A DNA stretch of 64,000 nt from SAR324 cluster bacterium (GCA_028281495.1 JANQJU010000082.1:62001-126000), one strand, 5' to 3'. Counted from the stretch's first letter, positions 12,201 through 18,203 are shown. Made by a program: numbers and translations. The notes: generated by a model not told the origin, from the letters alone.

Positions 12201-13434
12201 GATTCAACACCTTCGAATGCAACGAAGGCACGAGTTGACGGTGCTGAAGTTGCAGCAAAACCTTGGTCAACCCGGAAATTCCCGCAGCACTTTCACAATG
12301 CCCCAGGTTGGATTTGATCGATCCAATCGAGCAAAACTGGGTGTCTGTTGTGGAGTCCTGAAACACTTTTCGGAGACCCTCGATTTCAATCGGATCCCCT
12401 AGTGCGGTGCCCGTTCCGTGCGCTTCGATATAACTGATCGACCGTGGTGCGGTCCCCGACTTTTCCAGAGCTTCTCGGATAACTGCGGCCTGGGTTTCGG
12501 GGTTGGGCACGCTGTATCCATTGGAACGCCCCCCATGATTGATCGCGGATCCTTTGATGATGCCATAGATATGATCGCCATCGGCAATCGCTTCGGATTT
12601 TCGTTTGAGCAATACCGCTCCCACTCCCTCACTCGGCACATACCCATTTCCTCCTTCCCCAAAGCTTTTGCACAATCCCTCGCTAGACGTGAATTGGGCC
12701 TGGGATAAAATCACGTACTTGTTCGGATGCAACGATAGGTTCACGCCTCCTGCAATCGCCATCGTGTTCGTTCCATCGGCGATGCTGGCACATGCCAAAT
12801 GGATCGCCGTGAGTGAAGAAGAACACGCCGTGTCCAAGGTGAGGCTCGATCCTTCAAACCCACAAAAATAAGACACCCGATTCGCAATATTGCAGGCATT
12901 GGTGGAAAAGATCGTGTCTTCTTGTTTTGTCGCGTCACCGGAATACAATTGGTATTCCTGCCAAGTCGACCCTACAAAAACACCCACTTTGTTTTTCCGC
13001 TTATCCTGATTCAGCACACTGCGTGGATATCCCGCGTCTTCCATGACAGCCCATGCGATTTCGAGGAACAACCGTTCCTGCACGTCCATGAACTCGGCTT
13101 CTAACGGAGAAATATTGAAAAACAACGGATCGAACTTATCCACATGATCGATAAACCCACCCCGCGTGTTTGTGTCCTCGGGAGTGGATTCCCATCGGTC
13201 AGGGGGAACCTCTGTGATGGAGTTTTTACCAGCTTTCAAATTGTCCCAGAGTTCTTGCACTGTCTCTGCTTGCGGGTAACGCCCTGCCAAACCAATGATC
13301 GCAATTTCCTCGAATTCCGAGGGTCGTGCTTCGTTCAGGTTTTTGATTTCGAAACACAATTTGACCCCTTCCTCTTTAGGAATGGCACCGTCTTTCACTT
13401 TCTCCAAAATGGACTGGATTATCGTTTCTTTCAT
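1..13434 (-). CDS. Trans-AT modular polyketide synthase PKS-A (3' end beyond window)
   Basis: A continuous minus-strand frame of 4,478 codons runs to the left edge without a stop. The ATG at 13434 is preceded by AGGA about 9 nt upstream, and the protein opens directly into a ketosynthase, so it has no loading domain and must receive a chain from another protein. Domain order: KS-KR-KR-ACP, KS-DH-KR-ACP, KS-KR (cut). Each KS is followed by the usual post-KS flank ending in an LPTYPFA-like motif, and no GHSxGE acyltransferase domain occurs between KS and the next domain, which defines the trans-AT type. The protein extends cytosolic polyketide chains on ACPs loaded by separate ATs. Linkers hold in-frame tandem repeats (1543, 3680, 4746, 7984). 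The product is unknown. The PKS assignment is very sure; order relative to the other PKSs is inference. Confidence 0.97.
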   Translation of the reverse strand, partial: MKETIIQSILEKVKDGAIPKEEGVKLCFEIKNLNEARPSEFEEIAIIGLAGRYPQAETVQELWDNLKAGKNSITEVPPDRWESTPEDTNTRGGFIDHVDKFDPLFFNISPLEAEFMDVQERLFLEIAWAVMEDAGYPRSVLNQDKRKNKVGVFVGSTWQEYQLYSGDATKQEDTIFSTNACNIANRVSYFCGFEGSSLTLDTACSSSLTAIHLACASIADGTNTMAIAGGVNLSLHPNKYVILSQAQFTSSEGLCKSFGEGGNGYVPSEGVGAVLLKRKSEAIADGDHIYGIIKGSAINHGGRSNGYSVPNPETQAAVIREALEKSGTAPRSISYIEAHGTGTALGDPIEIEGLRKVFQDSTTDTQFCSIGSIKSNLGHCESAAGISGLTKVLLQLQHRQLVPSLHSKVLNPHIDFASTPFFVQQELKDWERPVIQTNGSATTYPRVAGVSSFGAGGSNAHLVIEEYIDERPQPSTAPNTPHLIVLSAKNKKRLTAYAQKLLAFLQKTPVPLADLAYTLQVGREAMIERLGVLVTSLDDLKEKLSRFLKEDSTGTDNRQEGLYRGRAKRNPKPFPELGSDAEIASAFQSWIDHGQYPSILEYWVQGMPIEWEQLYPASKPSRISLPTYPFAQDRYWIGPTRGTDAPTDTSSRDTISLDSTRHKTVELEKLNRHEASKLKEQTEDSELEERIEDSEPVELMCFEEVWQECPLPSFPTKPPKDLPVKTLLCFLSDPEPQQMLIEALKAHSSEIKVIFATRQPSIAPPNSSNPSIPIVVEDPDSYVQALQRIRDTEGSIDAMLYLWTLEENAFIREPFHIANLLKAIAATQLQPRRLLLAGQYQSGLDRCYLESWIGFERSLPRILPRTQAAVIHQEMAVPQEGKAASTIVKEWMQTLASELQAPHLESVLYRDGKRHTCQLRPAPWNSKSEGTRHQESTKAPARATYLITGGIGKLGYLLAEHLAKHQSVNLILLDRLPLDSEQQTHLQQLEAQGCSVLYLQTDICHAQELQTSIHTAKMRFGEIQGVFHVAGIPGERLLFENTFENFQNVLAPKVTGTLALDEVLQNEALDFVCYFSSSVAILGDLGTCDYAIANRFQMAYARHRNTLQAQGQRSGRAIVVNWPLWKEGGMGNAHSQQTESYLRSFGLRMLETAPGLELLDQLLTQAATQHLVLVGQPSGMRQLLKLPPIEPSLDEWTYLPQWKETPLSPPSNPLETSNSKCVLVVVSSQNDDSEFRPLQQALSEYYRQHSSSPQVLCIRIGSPTRQISTQEWCWDEQDTTDWKTCLAEFPEVDCVYFLAGEPDTYGTHEIRLLRLIQFLKKTQHKQPVLDCYLLTLDNYRVGTPATNPHGGGVTGLAYAIAQGDHRFLVRNMDLSQEDLAPLKETSGVSTSSIVGSIVDEPASRRGEVVKFQDGTRYVQTLVPFHWETTNGQPAFRHGGVYVILGGSGTVGGIITRYLVQEYQAQVVWIGRQSESSPRIQEKREAFRAWGEPPRYIQGDATQFDSLAQAIQTVKQGYSTIHGAIFSGLVMNQGNAVDQISEAEFQEILDVKTQGSLHFYQAFQELAATGHPLDFLCYFSSGQAFPFSGAARFAAYASGITFSDAFVNSLRGSAPFPVGTINWGHWEASVVGTALEAHLGKNKPFGVIPDSIGFRIFEKFTTGLQQGKLHQILCLKASPLGQKLMNGQEEGHTKPAPPLSQPRSSSQLKERLREGTAHLILDALTASLKISKDQIDRDIPFSDYGVDSILGVSFIDQLNESCNITLNTAILFDFTTVDRLTDHMVETYPDQLSCKIDPPLEQHDPPLEQHDPPLGQHDAAPEPILVPDFTEAPALQTPPLHEQPIAVVGLSGQFPGANDVPTFWQNLVQGRSGVGELPSSASGAYRWGGMLEERDCFDPLFFAIPPREAESMHPHQRLILQESWKGLEDAGYDPKSLEGLQVGVFVGAEPTGFAHESFTGASEAIIASRLPYYLNFRGPAMVINTGCSSSAVAIHLACESLRNGESHIALAGGAFAAMNPGSLGVLAEVGMLSPTGQCHTFDESANGTVLSEGVGMVVLKRLQDAVADRDFIYGLIRGSGVNQDGASNGITAPSGVAQEELLTHVYQRFQIDPADISYVEAHGTGTKLGDPVEANALVRTFKKFTQKKHYCAVGSAKAHIGHTSATSGVVGLIKVLLSLQHHQIPGLLHFKRLNPLIDFENSAFHVNTDLLEWRSSNQQPLMAAVNSFGHSGTNAHLVVQEYIPPHPRLEERTSTESVNTSSNAVLVPLSAKTPESLKDYAVKLLQFLEHATTSVSRSRQSQELCLSNLAYTLQVGREVMRERVVFLVESLSALQQQLQKFIQNPQTTDHCWQGQANDNHRQVRLFSSDEDMQEMVGKWLVKGKWSKVAELWVQGITIDWNFLYQQQPSRSRPRRISLPTYAFAKDRFEDHSPQGRPPETGVNVLHPLLHRNTSDFSEQRFSSTFTGQEFFLTDHVMQHQKILPGVAHLEMARAAVEQSIRPWQEGPMRVQFKNIVWARPVVVKDPSQSLDIRLFMSESPASEPSIHYEIVSDVETSGAEKETVVHSQGAATFWSQDAQTTGATDMLDLSALQETINQFQVSSEQCYSAFHAMGMEYGPGHQGIDVVYGGNHQVLAKLKLPDSVQATQDQFTLHPSLLDSALQASIALSMETDEISSLRASLPFALDTLEILGTCPPTMWAWIRKTHPDPPQNKVPKLDIDLCDAEGHVCVRMHGLSSRVLEGAKTASGQGTWLYHPIWQDQRIPEESHPITHEQHVVISPPEILSSQEQEKVSWIPLPTPTEMETTGYSDLSIRILDTIQQILAQKPKGTVLVQVLFSHPLIAGISGLLKTAHLENPQVVGQLIEIDECTIKPRSTEGGPIEERSIEERSIEERSIGNDSSESVWTILHENSQCPNDVQIRYRQGQRQVLAWKETSAPSNSPLPWKEGGVYLITGGAGGLGLIFAKDIAEKLKGTSGKKGHLVLVGRSPLNPEIRTQLQDIEVFGCQAEYRQVDVAQSEAVEGLVRSIREDLGELHGVIHSAGLFRGNYLITKTAEEFQDVLAPKVAGTIHLDQATRDLDLDFFALFSSGAGVSGSPGQVDYSTANAFQDAFACYRNALVDSQERQGHTLSINWPLWKEGGMRVDAEMEKRMEAEMGLVAMETAHGIQALYRGLASGESQMLVLEGDAQRLQNFFTPLSTQALLPQSAQTQLEVPPHTQLEKSPHTQLEKSPHTQLEKSSQTRLEKSPQARLGSQSADTATPSVSEATGEAVSQEAVLQYFTRFVSSTLKIPAHRIQANVPLEEYGIDSIVVMQLTNELEKDFGSLSKTLFFEYQNLRELSEHFREAYRDKLQELLQPTGTQTAPQPAEVPQTTKPVPSAKPLKPRSRFISGVSEAPSLASVPGTSPVGALDIAIVGLSGRYPQSRDLDQFWDNLRDGRDCITEVPPERWDWRRYYSEDRNQIGKHYSKWGGFIEEVDQFDPLFFNISPVEAEFIDPQERLFLEHAWMALEDAGYCREDFQQISDAGFPAQVGVYAGVMYGEYQLFGADSGLHGGPMALVSSSASIANRVSYILNLHGPSMTIDTMCSSSLTCLHLACQDLKLGRTELGIVGGVNVSIHPNKYLMLSAGRFISGKGHCESFGEGGDGYIPGEGVGVALLKRLSDAERDQDHIYGVIKGTSINHGGKTNGYTVPNPKAQHMAIAQALQESRIDPQSVSYVEAHGTGTKLGDPIEITGLTKALYHNQEERSPCWVGSVKSNIGHCESAAGIAGVTKVLLQMKHGQIVPSLHSKLLNPNIDFSATPFVVNQELREWERPIIHGNPVPRIAGVSSFGAGGSNAHVLIEEYTGPHPTEPQGTHPSRQATITAHSPSMVVLSARNEDRLLEYASKLHQSVQNFIKTSEETNPPNLADLAYTLQVGREAMDARLGLLVHSMTELESKLRDFLGDPSTETSPSTETSPSTEPAFSRARNPIDNVYQGHVKDHKALLSVLTSNGDMAAMMDDWIHQHKYSKILELWVKGLEFDWQKLYGDGRPFRLSLPTYPFARERYWFDVEAYAAPPAEKTSLSLSIPTWNPMTLPATSTVPDATHPVVPDATAPVVIGGTESQKAALQTVYPQAQFLEISPTESLDGWVNQLKTLDAATPMIWIAPDHPFESLGAETLIQEQDQGLFQVFRMVKAVLSLGGRSEERQWTFITTQAQPVGMSDLVDPAHAGLHGFIGSLAKEFRRWKVRLLDMEAHAEWPVSEMFAVPFDAQGEALAYRGTEWFKQTLVPVTTLPEEAPRYRSQGVYVVIGGAGGLGEVWSRWMIEKYQAQIIWIGRRPLDESIQAKLNALSQFGATPLYISADATHPEALQQAYDTIKQTHSQIHGVIHSAVGLFDQSLMEVDEAHFRTILSVKIDVSVRIAQVFQHEPLDFVLFFSSLSAFGKGEGMSGYSAGCTFKDAFAHRLSKEWPCAVKTMNWGYWSLGAGASMSEAAK
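1543..1594 (-). repeat. 18-nt tandem repeat x3 in PKS-A linker
   Basis: Three near-identical 18-nt copies encode repeated TETSPS (residues in the post-KS flank of module 3). In frame, no spacer. Confidence 0.9.
3680..3815 (-). repeat. 24-nt tandem repeat, about 5.6 copies, in PKS-A linker
   Basis: Degenerate 24-nt units encode eight-residue repeats of the form QLEKSPHT just before the module 2 ACP. Central copies are near-identical and edges are diverged, as expected for a growing minisatellite. Confidence 0.9.
4746..4797 (-). repeat. 15-nt tandem repeat x3 in PKS-A KR
   Basis: Three exact 15-nt copies encode repeated IEERS in a loop of the KR N-terminal half, the only repeat clearly inside a structural domain region of PKS-A. 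Confidence 0.9.
7984..8046 (-). repeat. 21-nt tandem repeat x3 between ACP and KS
   Basis: Three 21-nt copies encode DPPLEQH-type heptads in the linker between the module 1 ACP and the module 2 KS of PKS-A. Confidence 0.9.
8070..13330 (-). other. PKS-A module 1: KS-KR-KR-ACP
   Basis: The KS (about 13320-12030) has all three catalytic residues: Cys in DTACSSS, His in IEAHGTGT, and Lys/His in SIKSNLGH. Two ketoreductases follow in tandem. The first has Rossmann motif TGGIGKLG near 10580 and Ser/Tyr/Asn in YFSSS and CDYAIANRF near 10160-10225. The second has GGSGTVGG near 9080-9110 and AAYASGITF near 8650, keeping Ser and Tyr but with Ile where the Asn normally lies. Each KR has its own N-terminal structural half. 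A single ACP (GVDSI, Ser codon 8194-8196) closes the module. One KR would suffice to reduce the beta-keto group, so one is either redundant or acts on another position. The first KR closely resembles that of PKS-B module 1. Confidence 0.85.
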
Positions 13435-13691
13435 ATCCGCACTTCCTCATGTTTATCGATCTCATGGCACTCCAAGCCGTTCTTTTAGCGAAAAGGCGAG
13501 GACTCTCACTGCTCCCTCTGAGGGAGGTTATGCTCAAGAGGTATCCTGATCTTCATAGTCAAATAGCTTCACAAAATAAGCGAGTTCTTACGAATTTTTT
13601 GAGTGTAAATCAAGGAAAATGATGAATGAAATCAAAAATCTAAACAAAGTGCTAATACTTTATTACACGGATTCCATTTCAGTGAAGCGAT
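13435..13691 (-). promoter_or_regulatory. AT-rich leader upstream of PKS-A
   Basis: This 257-nt gap lies between the cyclase stop and the PKS-A start, both on the minus strand. It is AT-rich and has no open frame worth calling. A short inverted repeat, CTCCCT-CTG-AGGGAG, sits at 13512-13526. A -35-like TTGATT about 17 nt from TAAGAA reads towards PKS-A but the match is weak. PKS-A probably has its own promoter here; which element is real cannot be told. Confidence 0.35.
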
Positions 13692-15836
13692 CTAAGGCAA
13701 ATACTGCTGGCATCGGCGCACATAAAAATGAACCGTCGGGTCATCCGGATCCTGTTCCAAGCATTGATGGAAGGCCCGTAAAGCCGATTCAAACTCTTGT
13801 CTGAAGTAACAGGTCACACCGGTTTCAAAGGGTTTCACGGTTTCGAGCTTCATGCTTTGTTTGATGGGATCGTCTCCATCAAATATTTCAAAAATGGTCA
13901 CTGCTTGTTGCTTGCCTTTCATTTGGACTTTGTCGATCAACCGGACACTGTAGTTTTGTGGGTTTCCCAAAGCATAAAACGTGTATTCGCTGATGAGAAT
14001 GGGGCAATGGTATTCCTTGGTCACGCTTTCAATCCGTGAAGCCAAATTCACAGCATCACTGATCACGGTGCTCTCGATTCGTTTTTGTTCACCAATCACC
14101 CCCAGCATCAAGGAACCAGTGTTGATTCCAATCCCAATCCGAATCTCGGCTTTGCCGGCTGCAAGCAACGTTTCGTTGTAAATTTGCAGATCACGATACA
14201 GCGAAATGGCCGCATCCACAGCAAAATGCGGTTTACCAGGAAAGAGAGCCATCACGGCATCCCCAATGAACTTGTCGATGAAGCCAGAGTGCTCACGAAT
14301 GATCGGACCGACGCGGTAGAAATAGGCATTGAGATATTCAAAGTTTTCTTGAGGAGTCATGCCTTCGGAAGTGGACGTGAAGGATCGGATATCCAAGAAC
14401 AAAACGGTCATGTGTTCCTGAACCGCGTCGCCCAATTGAACCTCCACGAAGTCGTCTTTTTTCAACAAGCTCAAGAATTCTTGTGGAACAAAACGAATGA
14501 ACGAATCCGTCATCCGTTTTTGTTGGGATAAGGCTTGTTGTTGTTGGGCAATCAGTTCGGTCTGGGCTGCTTCCTTTTGCAAGCGCGAGGTGTTGATCAC
14601 ATCGGCCAAGGCCAACGAGAATAAGAGAATTTCCATGGTCGTGCCAACAATCACCATAACGGCCATGTTTTCACTATAAGAAAGCACCCCAAACTGGGCC
14701 AAGAGCAACCACACAATGCCAATGATCCAGCACGACCACGCCAACAAAAAGAACTTGGCAGGACGATGCCCCAGGCGGTAACACTTCCATCCTGCCACCA
14801 TCACAATCGGGTAAAACAATAAAATCAATCCAGCACTCCAAAAACTCCAAACACTGTCGAGTCGCGTTGCGACCAATAGCAACGGAGGAACGGCCATTAA
14901 CCCCAACAAAAATTTGTGCAGGCGGGGCAGGTAACGTTGGGTGTTCAAAAACTGGATGGAAAAAAATAAGGCGGTCATCTGCGTCAAAGCCGTGAGCGCA
15001 TCCGTGGCAATGGGGTTCCATAAAGGGGCTTCGGGCCAAAAATAAAAATAAGCAAATCCGCTGTTGTGGAACAACAAGGCCATTACCGTCCCGATATACA
15101 AACTGTAATAAAAGAAGGTGATATCTTTGAGGCCCACCGAGAGCGTGATGTTGTACAGCATGAAGATCGCCATCATGCCAAAATAAGCCCCGTAGACGAG
15201 CATGATGAAAAGGGTCCCACTCAAGGATTCTTGGAAGTCGGCATAAAAAACCCACACGTGATTGGGATAATTGTTTTCGAGCCGAAAGTAGATCGTTTGT
15301 ACTTGGTTGGGTTCGAGATTGATGAGGAAACTCGGCGTGGGATGTTTGCGTTCCCGTATCGAGATCGGCCGCAACGCCCCACTTTGTTGATGAATCCATT
15401 CTTCGGGGGGAGCGTCTATATTGGAAAGGGGATTCGTATAAAAATCCACCCGTTCGATCATAATCATGCCCACCGCGATCATCCAGAGGATGGGTTCTTC
15501 ATAAGAATGGGTGATATGGAGTTTGAGCCAAGCCGCTTTGTCATAAGGCACTTGAAAGTCGGGCAAGGAGCGGCGCTTGAATTGGGATTGATAATGAGGA
15601 GTCAGGACATCCTCCAAACGGAGCGTTTTGTGAGGATCGACCAGAATTTCTACCTCTTGGAAGCTTCGGTTGCGTTGTTCTAAATGCAGTTTGTGGATCA
15701 AATCCGGAGACGACACGTCTTGAGCCATAGCGCCAGTTGGCGTGAACCCGGACGATAGGATCCCAAACACGATAGCAATAAAACGATGCAATGTTAGCTC
15801 ATCCACAGGAAATCCGAAGCAACGAGGAATCAACAC
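13692..15836 (-). CDS. 7TM receptor (7TMR-DISM type) with class III nucleotide cyclase domain
   Basis: About 714 residues from a GTG. Order: signal-peptide-like segment ending near AMA-QD (residue about 38), an extracellular beta-sandwich (about 40-200), seven hydrophobic helices (about 205-415), a short coiled coil, then a class III adenylate/guanylate cyclase domain (about 475-655). Metal-binding Asp residues are seen in LFLDIRSF and IGDAVMALF, the substrate Lys in FIDKFIGD, and transition-state Asn/Arg in SDAVNLASRIE, so it should be active. A short TPR-like tail closes the protein. It would convert an external signal into cAMP or cGMP at the inner membrane. No clear ribosome site precedes the GTG; a TTG at 15791, just before the hydrophobic stretch, is an alternative start. 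It lies directly upstream of PKS-A in the same orientation, but a regulatory link is inference. Confidence 0.88.
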   Translation of the reverse strand: MLIPRCFGFPVDELTLHRFIAIVFGILSSGFTPTGAMAQDVSSPDLIHKLHLEQRNRSFQEVEILVDPHKTLRLEDVLTPHYQSQFKRRSLPDFQVPYDKAAWLKLHITHSYEEPILWMIAVGMIMIERVDFYTNPLSNIDAPPEEWIHQQSGALRPISIRERKHPTPSFLINLEPNQVQTIYFRLENNYPNHVWVFYADFQESLSGTLFIMLVYGAYFGMMAIFMLYNITLSVGLKDITFFYYSLYIGTVMALLFHNSGFAYFYFWPEAPLWNPIATDALTALTQMTALFFSIQFLNTQRYLPRLHKFLLGLMAVPPLLLVATRLDSVWSFWSAGLILLFYPIVMVAGWKCYRLGHRPAKFFLLAWSCWIIGIVWLLLAQFGVLSYSENMAVMVIVGTTMEILLFSLALADVINTSRLQKEAAQTELIAQQQQALSQQKRMTDSFIRFVPQEFLSLLKKDDFVEVQLGDAVQEHMTVLFLDIRSFTSTSEGMTPQENFEYLNAYFYRVGPIIREHSGFIDKFIGDAVMALFPGKPHFAVDAAISLYRDLQIYNETLLAAGKAEIRIGIGINTGSLMLGVIGEQKRIESTVISDAVNLASRIESVTKEYHCPILISEYTFYALGNPQNYSVRLIDKVQMKGKQQAVTIFEIFDGDDPIKQSMKLETVKPFETGVTCYFRQEFESALRAFHQCLEQDPDDPTVHFYVRRCQQYLP

Positions 15837-15854
15837 AAGGCAGGTCCATACGAT

Positions 15855-16334
15855 TCAAGGGTAATCGGGTTCGTCGCGTTTGATGCGATCGATAAAACGG
15901 TCTTTTTCTCGGAAGTGAGCCAGCAATTGGTTGCCCCAATTGATCACATCCTGACTCCGTTGGGGTTTGATACCAATGTTGGTTCCCACTTCGATCAAAA
16001 ACTCCACCTCACGTTCATCAATCTCAAAATTTTCGAGGATGATGAGAACAAGATCCAAAAACATCCTGGCGGCTTTTTCTCGGTCAACCAAATGGAGCGG
16101 TTTGAGCCGAGGAAGCCGACGGTTTTTGATACTCGCCAAATATTTCTGCCGATCCTCATGTTCTAAAAAATGCACGGCTTGTTGAATCCACGCGAGTTGG
16201 CCTTCCGAAATGATGTCATCCGAAACCACAGCTTCGGCAATGGCAATCGCAAACCATTCCGATTCCTCTGCGTTCAAATCACGACGATCTAAAAAACGAT
16301 GATGAGAAAATGTGGAATAAGCTCGATGTTTCAT
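15855..16334 (-). CDS. Small helical protein, possibly TerB-like
   Basis: This 159-residue protein is highly charged and predicted by eye to be all-helical. The paired blocks AIAEAVVSDDIISEGQ and ENFEIDEREVEFLIEVG resemble the acidic repeat of TerB-fold proteins, but the match is from memory of the fold only. There is no signal peptide or membrane segment. AAAGGGG directly precedes the ATG at 16334. It ends 18 nt before the cyclase start, so the two are probably co-transcribed. Its function is unknown. Confidence 0.6.
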   Translation of the reverse strand: MKHRAYSTFSHHRFLDRRDLNAEESEWFAIAIAEAVVSDDIISEGQLAWIQQAVHFLEHEDRQKYLASIKNRRLPRLKPLHLVDREKAARMFLDLVLIILENFEIDEREVEFLIEVGTNIGIKPQRSQDVINWGNQLLAHFREKDRFIDRIKRDEPDYP

Positions 16335-16361
16335 GTCCCCTTTATATTCAGAAAAAGTGAT

Positions 16362-16550
16362 TCAAGCGATTTTTCTATCAATCCATCCTTTGAGGATCGC
16401 GTTTTCAATATCCTTGCGTTCCAAATTATCATCAAGCAATTCTTCTTCCTTGCGTTCCAAATTATCATCAAGCAATTCTTCTTCCGCATGAGAAGAGATA
16501 TAGTACTCTCGATTGATTATTTTCTGCCGGATTTTCTGAAGCGTTGCCAT
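16362..16550 (-). pseudogene. Short DUF4258-like ORF with internal duplication, probably truncated
   Basis: The 62-residue frame begins at the base after the stop of the reductase gene. It has the layout of DUF4258 proteins: basic N-terminus, YISSHAEEEL, then DIENAILKGWI. Family members usually continue another 25-35 residues through a DPRGxR-like segment, which is missing here. A 12-residue block (EEELLDDNLERK) is duplicated by an exact 36-nt repeat. No ribosome site is obvious. The loss of the C-terminus and the duplication suggest a decaying gene, though a short functional protein cannot be excluded. Confidence 0.5.
16411..16482 (-). repeat. Exact 36-nt tandem duplication
   Basis: Two identical 36-nt copies in the DUF4258-like ORF; the frame is kept. 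Identity over the whole unit implies a recent event. Confidence 0.95.
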
Positions 16551-17780
16551 CTACAGAGTGTCAAACGTCAACCCTGCATTTGCAATCAGTCGTGGAATCA
16601 GAAGGTCTCCCAAAGCCGTAGCAGGCGTCCAGAAGCCCCCCGGTTTGTCAGCTTTTGCAAGATCCTGAGCAAGACAAATCCCAGTTTGTGAGAGCATTTT
16701 AGCCGTCGAACCGTATCCCGGATCCCGGTCTCCAGTCACTTTGACTTTGAGTTCTTTTCCACTGGGGGTTTTGCCGAGGAACCGAAGATCATAAAACCCT
16801 TTTTTCTGGTCTTCCGGACTGGGTCCTTCTCCCGGTTTAGGAACTACATATTTTTCTAGAATCATCCGAGTGGGAGGGAGAGCCGAGGCCGTCAGAAAAC
16901 CGGCAATTCCCGAAGCCATCCCTATTGCAGCCAACTGCCCCTGCCATCCCTTTTTCATGAGAACCGCTTCATGGTAGCGAAATTGAGTGCCGTATTCGTT
17001 GTCGGACAGTGCATTGGATCGATGGACCACTCGGGTATTGATCGCTGCCATAATGAACGGCGCAAGCCAAGTCTTGAAATCGGAATCGTAGGTCGCGGAC
17101 TTGATGTTGGTTTGCCGTAGGTTGAACGAATGGTCTGGCGGACACAAAGAATACGGATTGGCCAGTTCTCTGCGCAAAGCCGGGTTGGCCACCGATTCCT
17201 TCACCACATTGATCAAACTGGCAACCGTTCCTCCCGAAAACCCCCCTTTCATGGCTTTGACCCCCATTTTGACCTCATGGCAGGCTTCGCCAAACTGCGA
17301 TTTTGCTTGTTGTTGGAGATAATGCACTCCCAAGTCCGACGGAATGGAATCGAACCCACAACAATGCACAATGCGAGCACCTGATGTCTTGGCAGTGGCT
17401 TCATACCTTTCAATCATCAACCGCACCCATTGGGCTTCGCCAGTGAGATCACAGTAGTCGGTCCCGGTTTCGGCACAGACTTTCACCAAAGGTTCCCCAT
17501 ACAAAGCATACGGTCCTACGGTGGAGATGATCACACCCGTTTGCTCCACCATGATTTTCAAAGCGGCCTCATCAGCGGCATCGGCCACAATCAACGGCAA
17601 TTCTTTGGCTTGGGGGCCTAATGAGTTTCGCAATGCATTGAGTTTCGATTCCGACCGACCGGCTGCGGCCCAGCGCACTGAGGGATCTTCTCCATATTGA
17701 GAAACCATATGCTCGCACAAAATCTTGCCCACAAAACTCGTGGCTCCAAATAAAATGAAGTCATATTTAGATTGGCTCAT
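16551..17780 (-). CDS. Saccharopine dehydrogenase-like NAD(P)-dependent reductase (possible trans-acting reductase)
   Basis: A 409-residue protein with an N-terminal Rossmann motif GATSFVGKIL and the family blocks TVGPYALYGEPLVKVC, DYCDLTGE and HCCGFDSIPSDLG. This matches the saccharopine-dehydrogenase-like family that includes the mycobacterial trans-acting enoyl reductase Rv2953 and many uncharacterised reductases. The ATG at 17780 is chosen over one 12 nt upstream because AGGAGG lies four nt before it. No PKS module visible here has an ER domain, so a trans-acting reductase would be useful to the pathway; that role is speculative because the family is widespread outside PKS loci. It lies between the toxin gene and the DUF4258-like ORF on the same strand. 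Confidence 0.82.
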   Translation of the reverse strand: MSQSKYDFILFGATSFVGKILCEHMVSQYGEDPSVRWAAAGRSESKLNALRNSLGPQAKELPLIVADAADEAALKIMVEQTGVIISTVGPYALYGEPLVKVCAETGTDYCDLTGEAQWVRLMIERYEATAKTSGARIVHCCGFDSIPSDLGVHYLQQQAKSQFGEACHEVKMGVKAMKGGFSGGTVASLINVVKESVANPALRRELANPYSLCPPDHSFNLRQTNIKSATYDSDFKTWLAPFIMAAINTRVVHRSNALSDNEYGTQFRYHEAVLMKKGWQGQLAAIGMASGIAGFLTASALPPTRMILEKYVVPKPGEGPSPEDQKKGFYDLRFLGKTPSGKELKVKVTGDRDPGYGSTAKMLSQTGICLAQDLAKADKPGGFWTPATALGDLLIPRLIANAGLTFDTL

Positions 17781-17783
17781 AAT

Positions 17784-17789
17784 CCTCCT
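17784..17789 (-). promoter_or_regulatory. Ribosome binding site fixing the reductase start
   Basis: A perfect AGGAGG lies within the first codons of a longer possible frame and four nt before the ATG at 17780, so the downstream ATG is the likely start. Confidence 0.8.
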
Positions 17790-17876
17790 CATCGCGATGC
17801 GTTCTAGTAAAACAAACGAGATTTAATCTTTTGGTTTAAATTGTGTTGGGGTTCTGTTTCAAAAATACTACTTGAG

Positions 17877-18203
17877 TCATTCGAAATCGAAACGAATATC
17901 TTGCACTTGGGCTACCTTCGCCACGTACAGAACCGTATCATCAAAAGCATACAGAATTCGAAATCCCGCGGGATATGTCATCGTTTCCAATTCATGGCCT
18001 TTGATAAACGTTCTAAATACGGGTGGGTCGCCCGCAAGATAAGAACTTCCTTCGGTTTCGGGGTTTCGAGCAATCCGTGTGCAGCGATCCCGTATCTTGA
18101 TCACATCATGACTGCGACCTTTTTTGCATAAATCTTTGAAAAGATTCATGGCTTGATCACTGTAAACTACGGTACGTCGCTCACCCGGCGGAGGTTGAGT
18201 CAT
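17877..18203 (-). CDS. Toxin of a type II toxin-antitoxin pair (RelE/ParE-like)
   Basis: A 108-residue basic-to-mixed protein with the size and layout of RelE/ParE-superfamily toxins. The end segment FRILYAFDDTVLYVAKVAQVQDIRFDF resembles the strand-rich C-terminus of that fold. The ATG at 18203 has AAGGAG seven nt upstream and is preferred to a TTG six nt earlier. It overlaps the antitoxin gene by 23 nt, the usual antitoxin-first arrangement. The family call rests on context and general pattern; target (ribosome-bound mRNA or gyrase) cannot be told. Confidence 0.65.
   Translation of the reverse strand: MTQPPPGERRTVVYSDQAMNLFKDLCKKGRSHDVIKIRDRCTRIARNPETEGSSYLAGDPPVFRTFIKGHELETMTYPAGFRILYAFDDTVLYVAKVAQVQDIRFDFE

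Noticed and set aside
13512..13526. Inverted repeat CTCCCT/AGGGAG as a terminator of the cyclase gene
   Set aside because: In the minus direction it is not followed by a T-run, the loop is only three nt, and it lies far from the cyclase stop.
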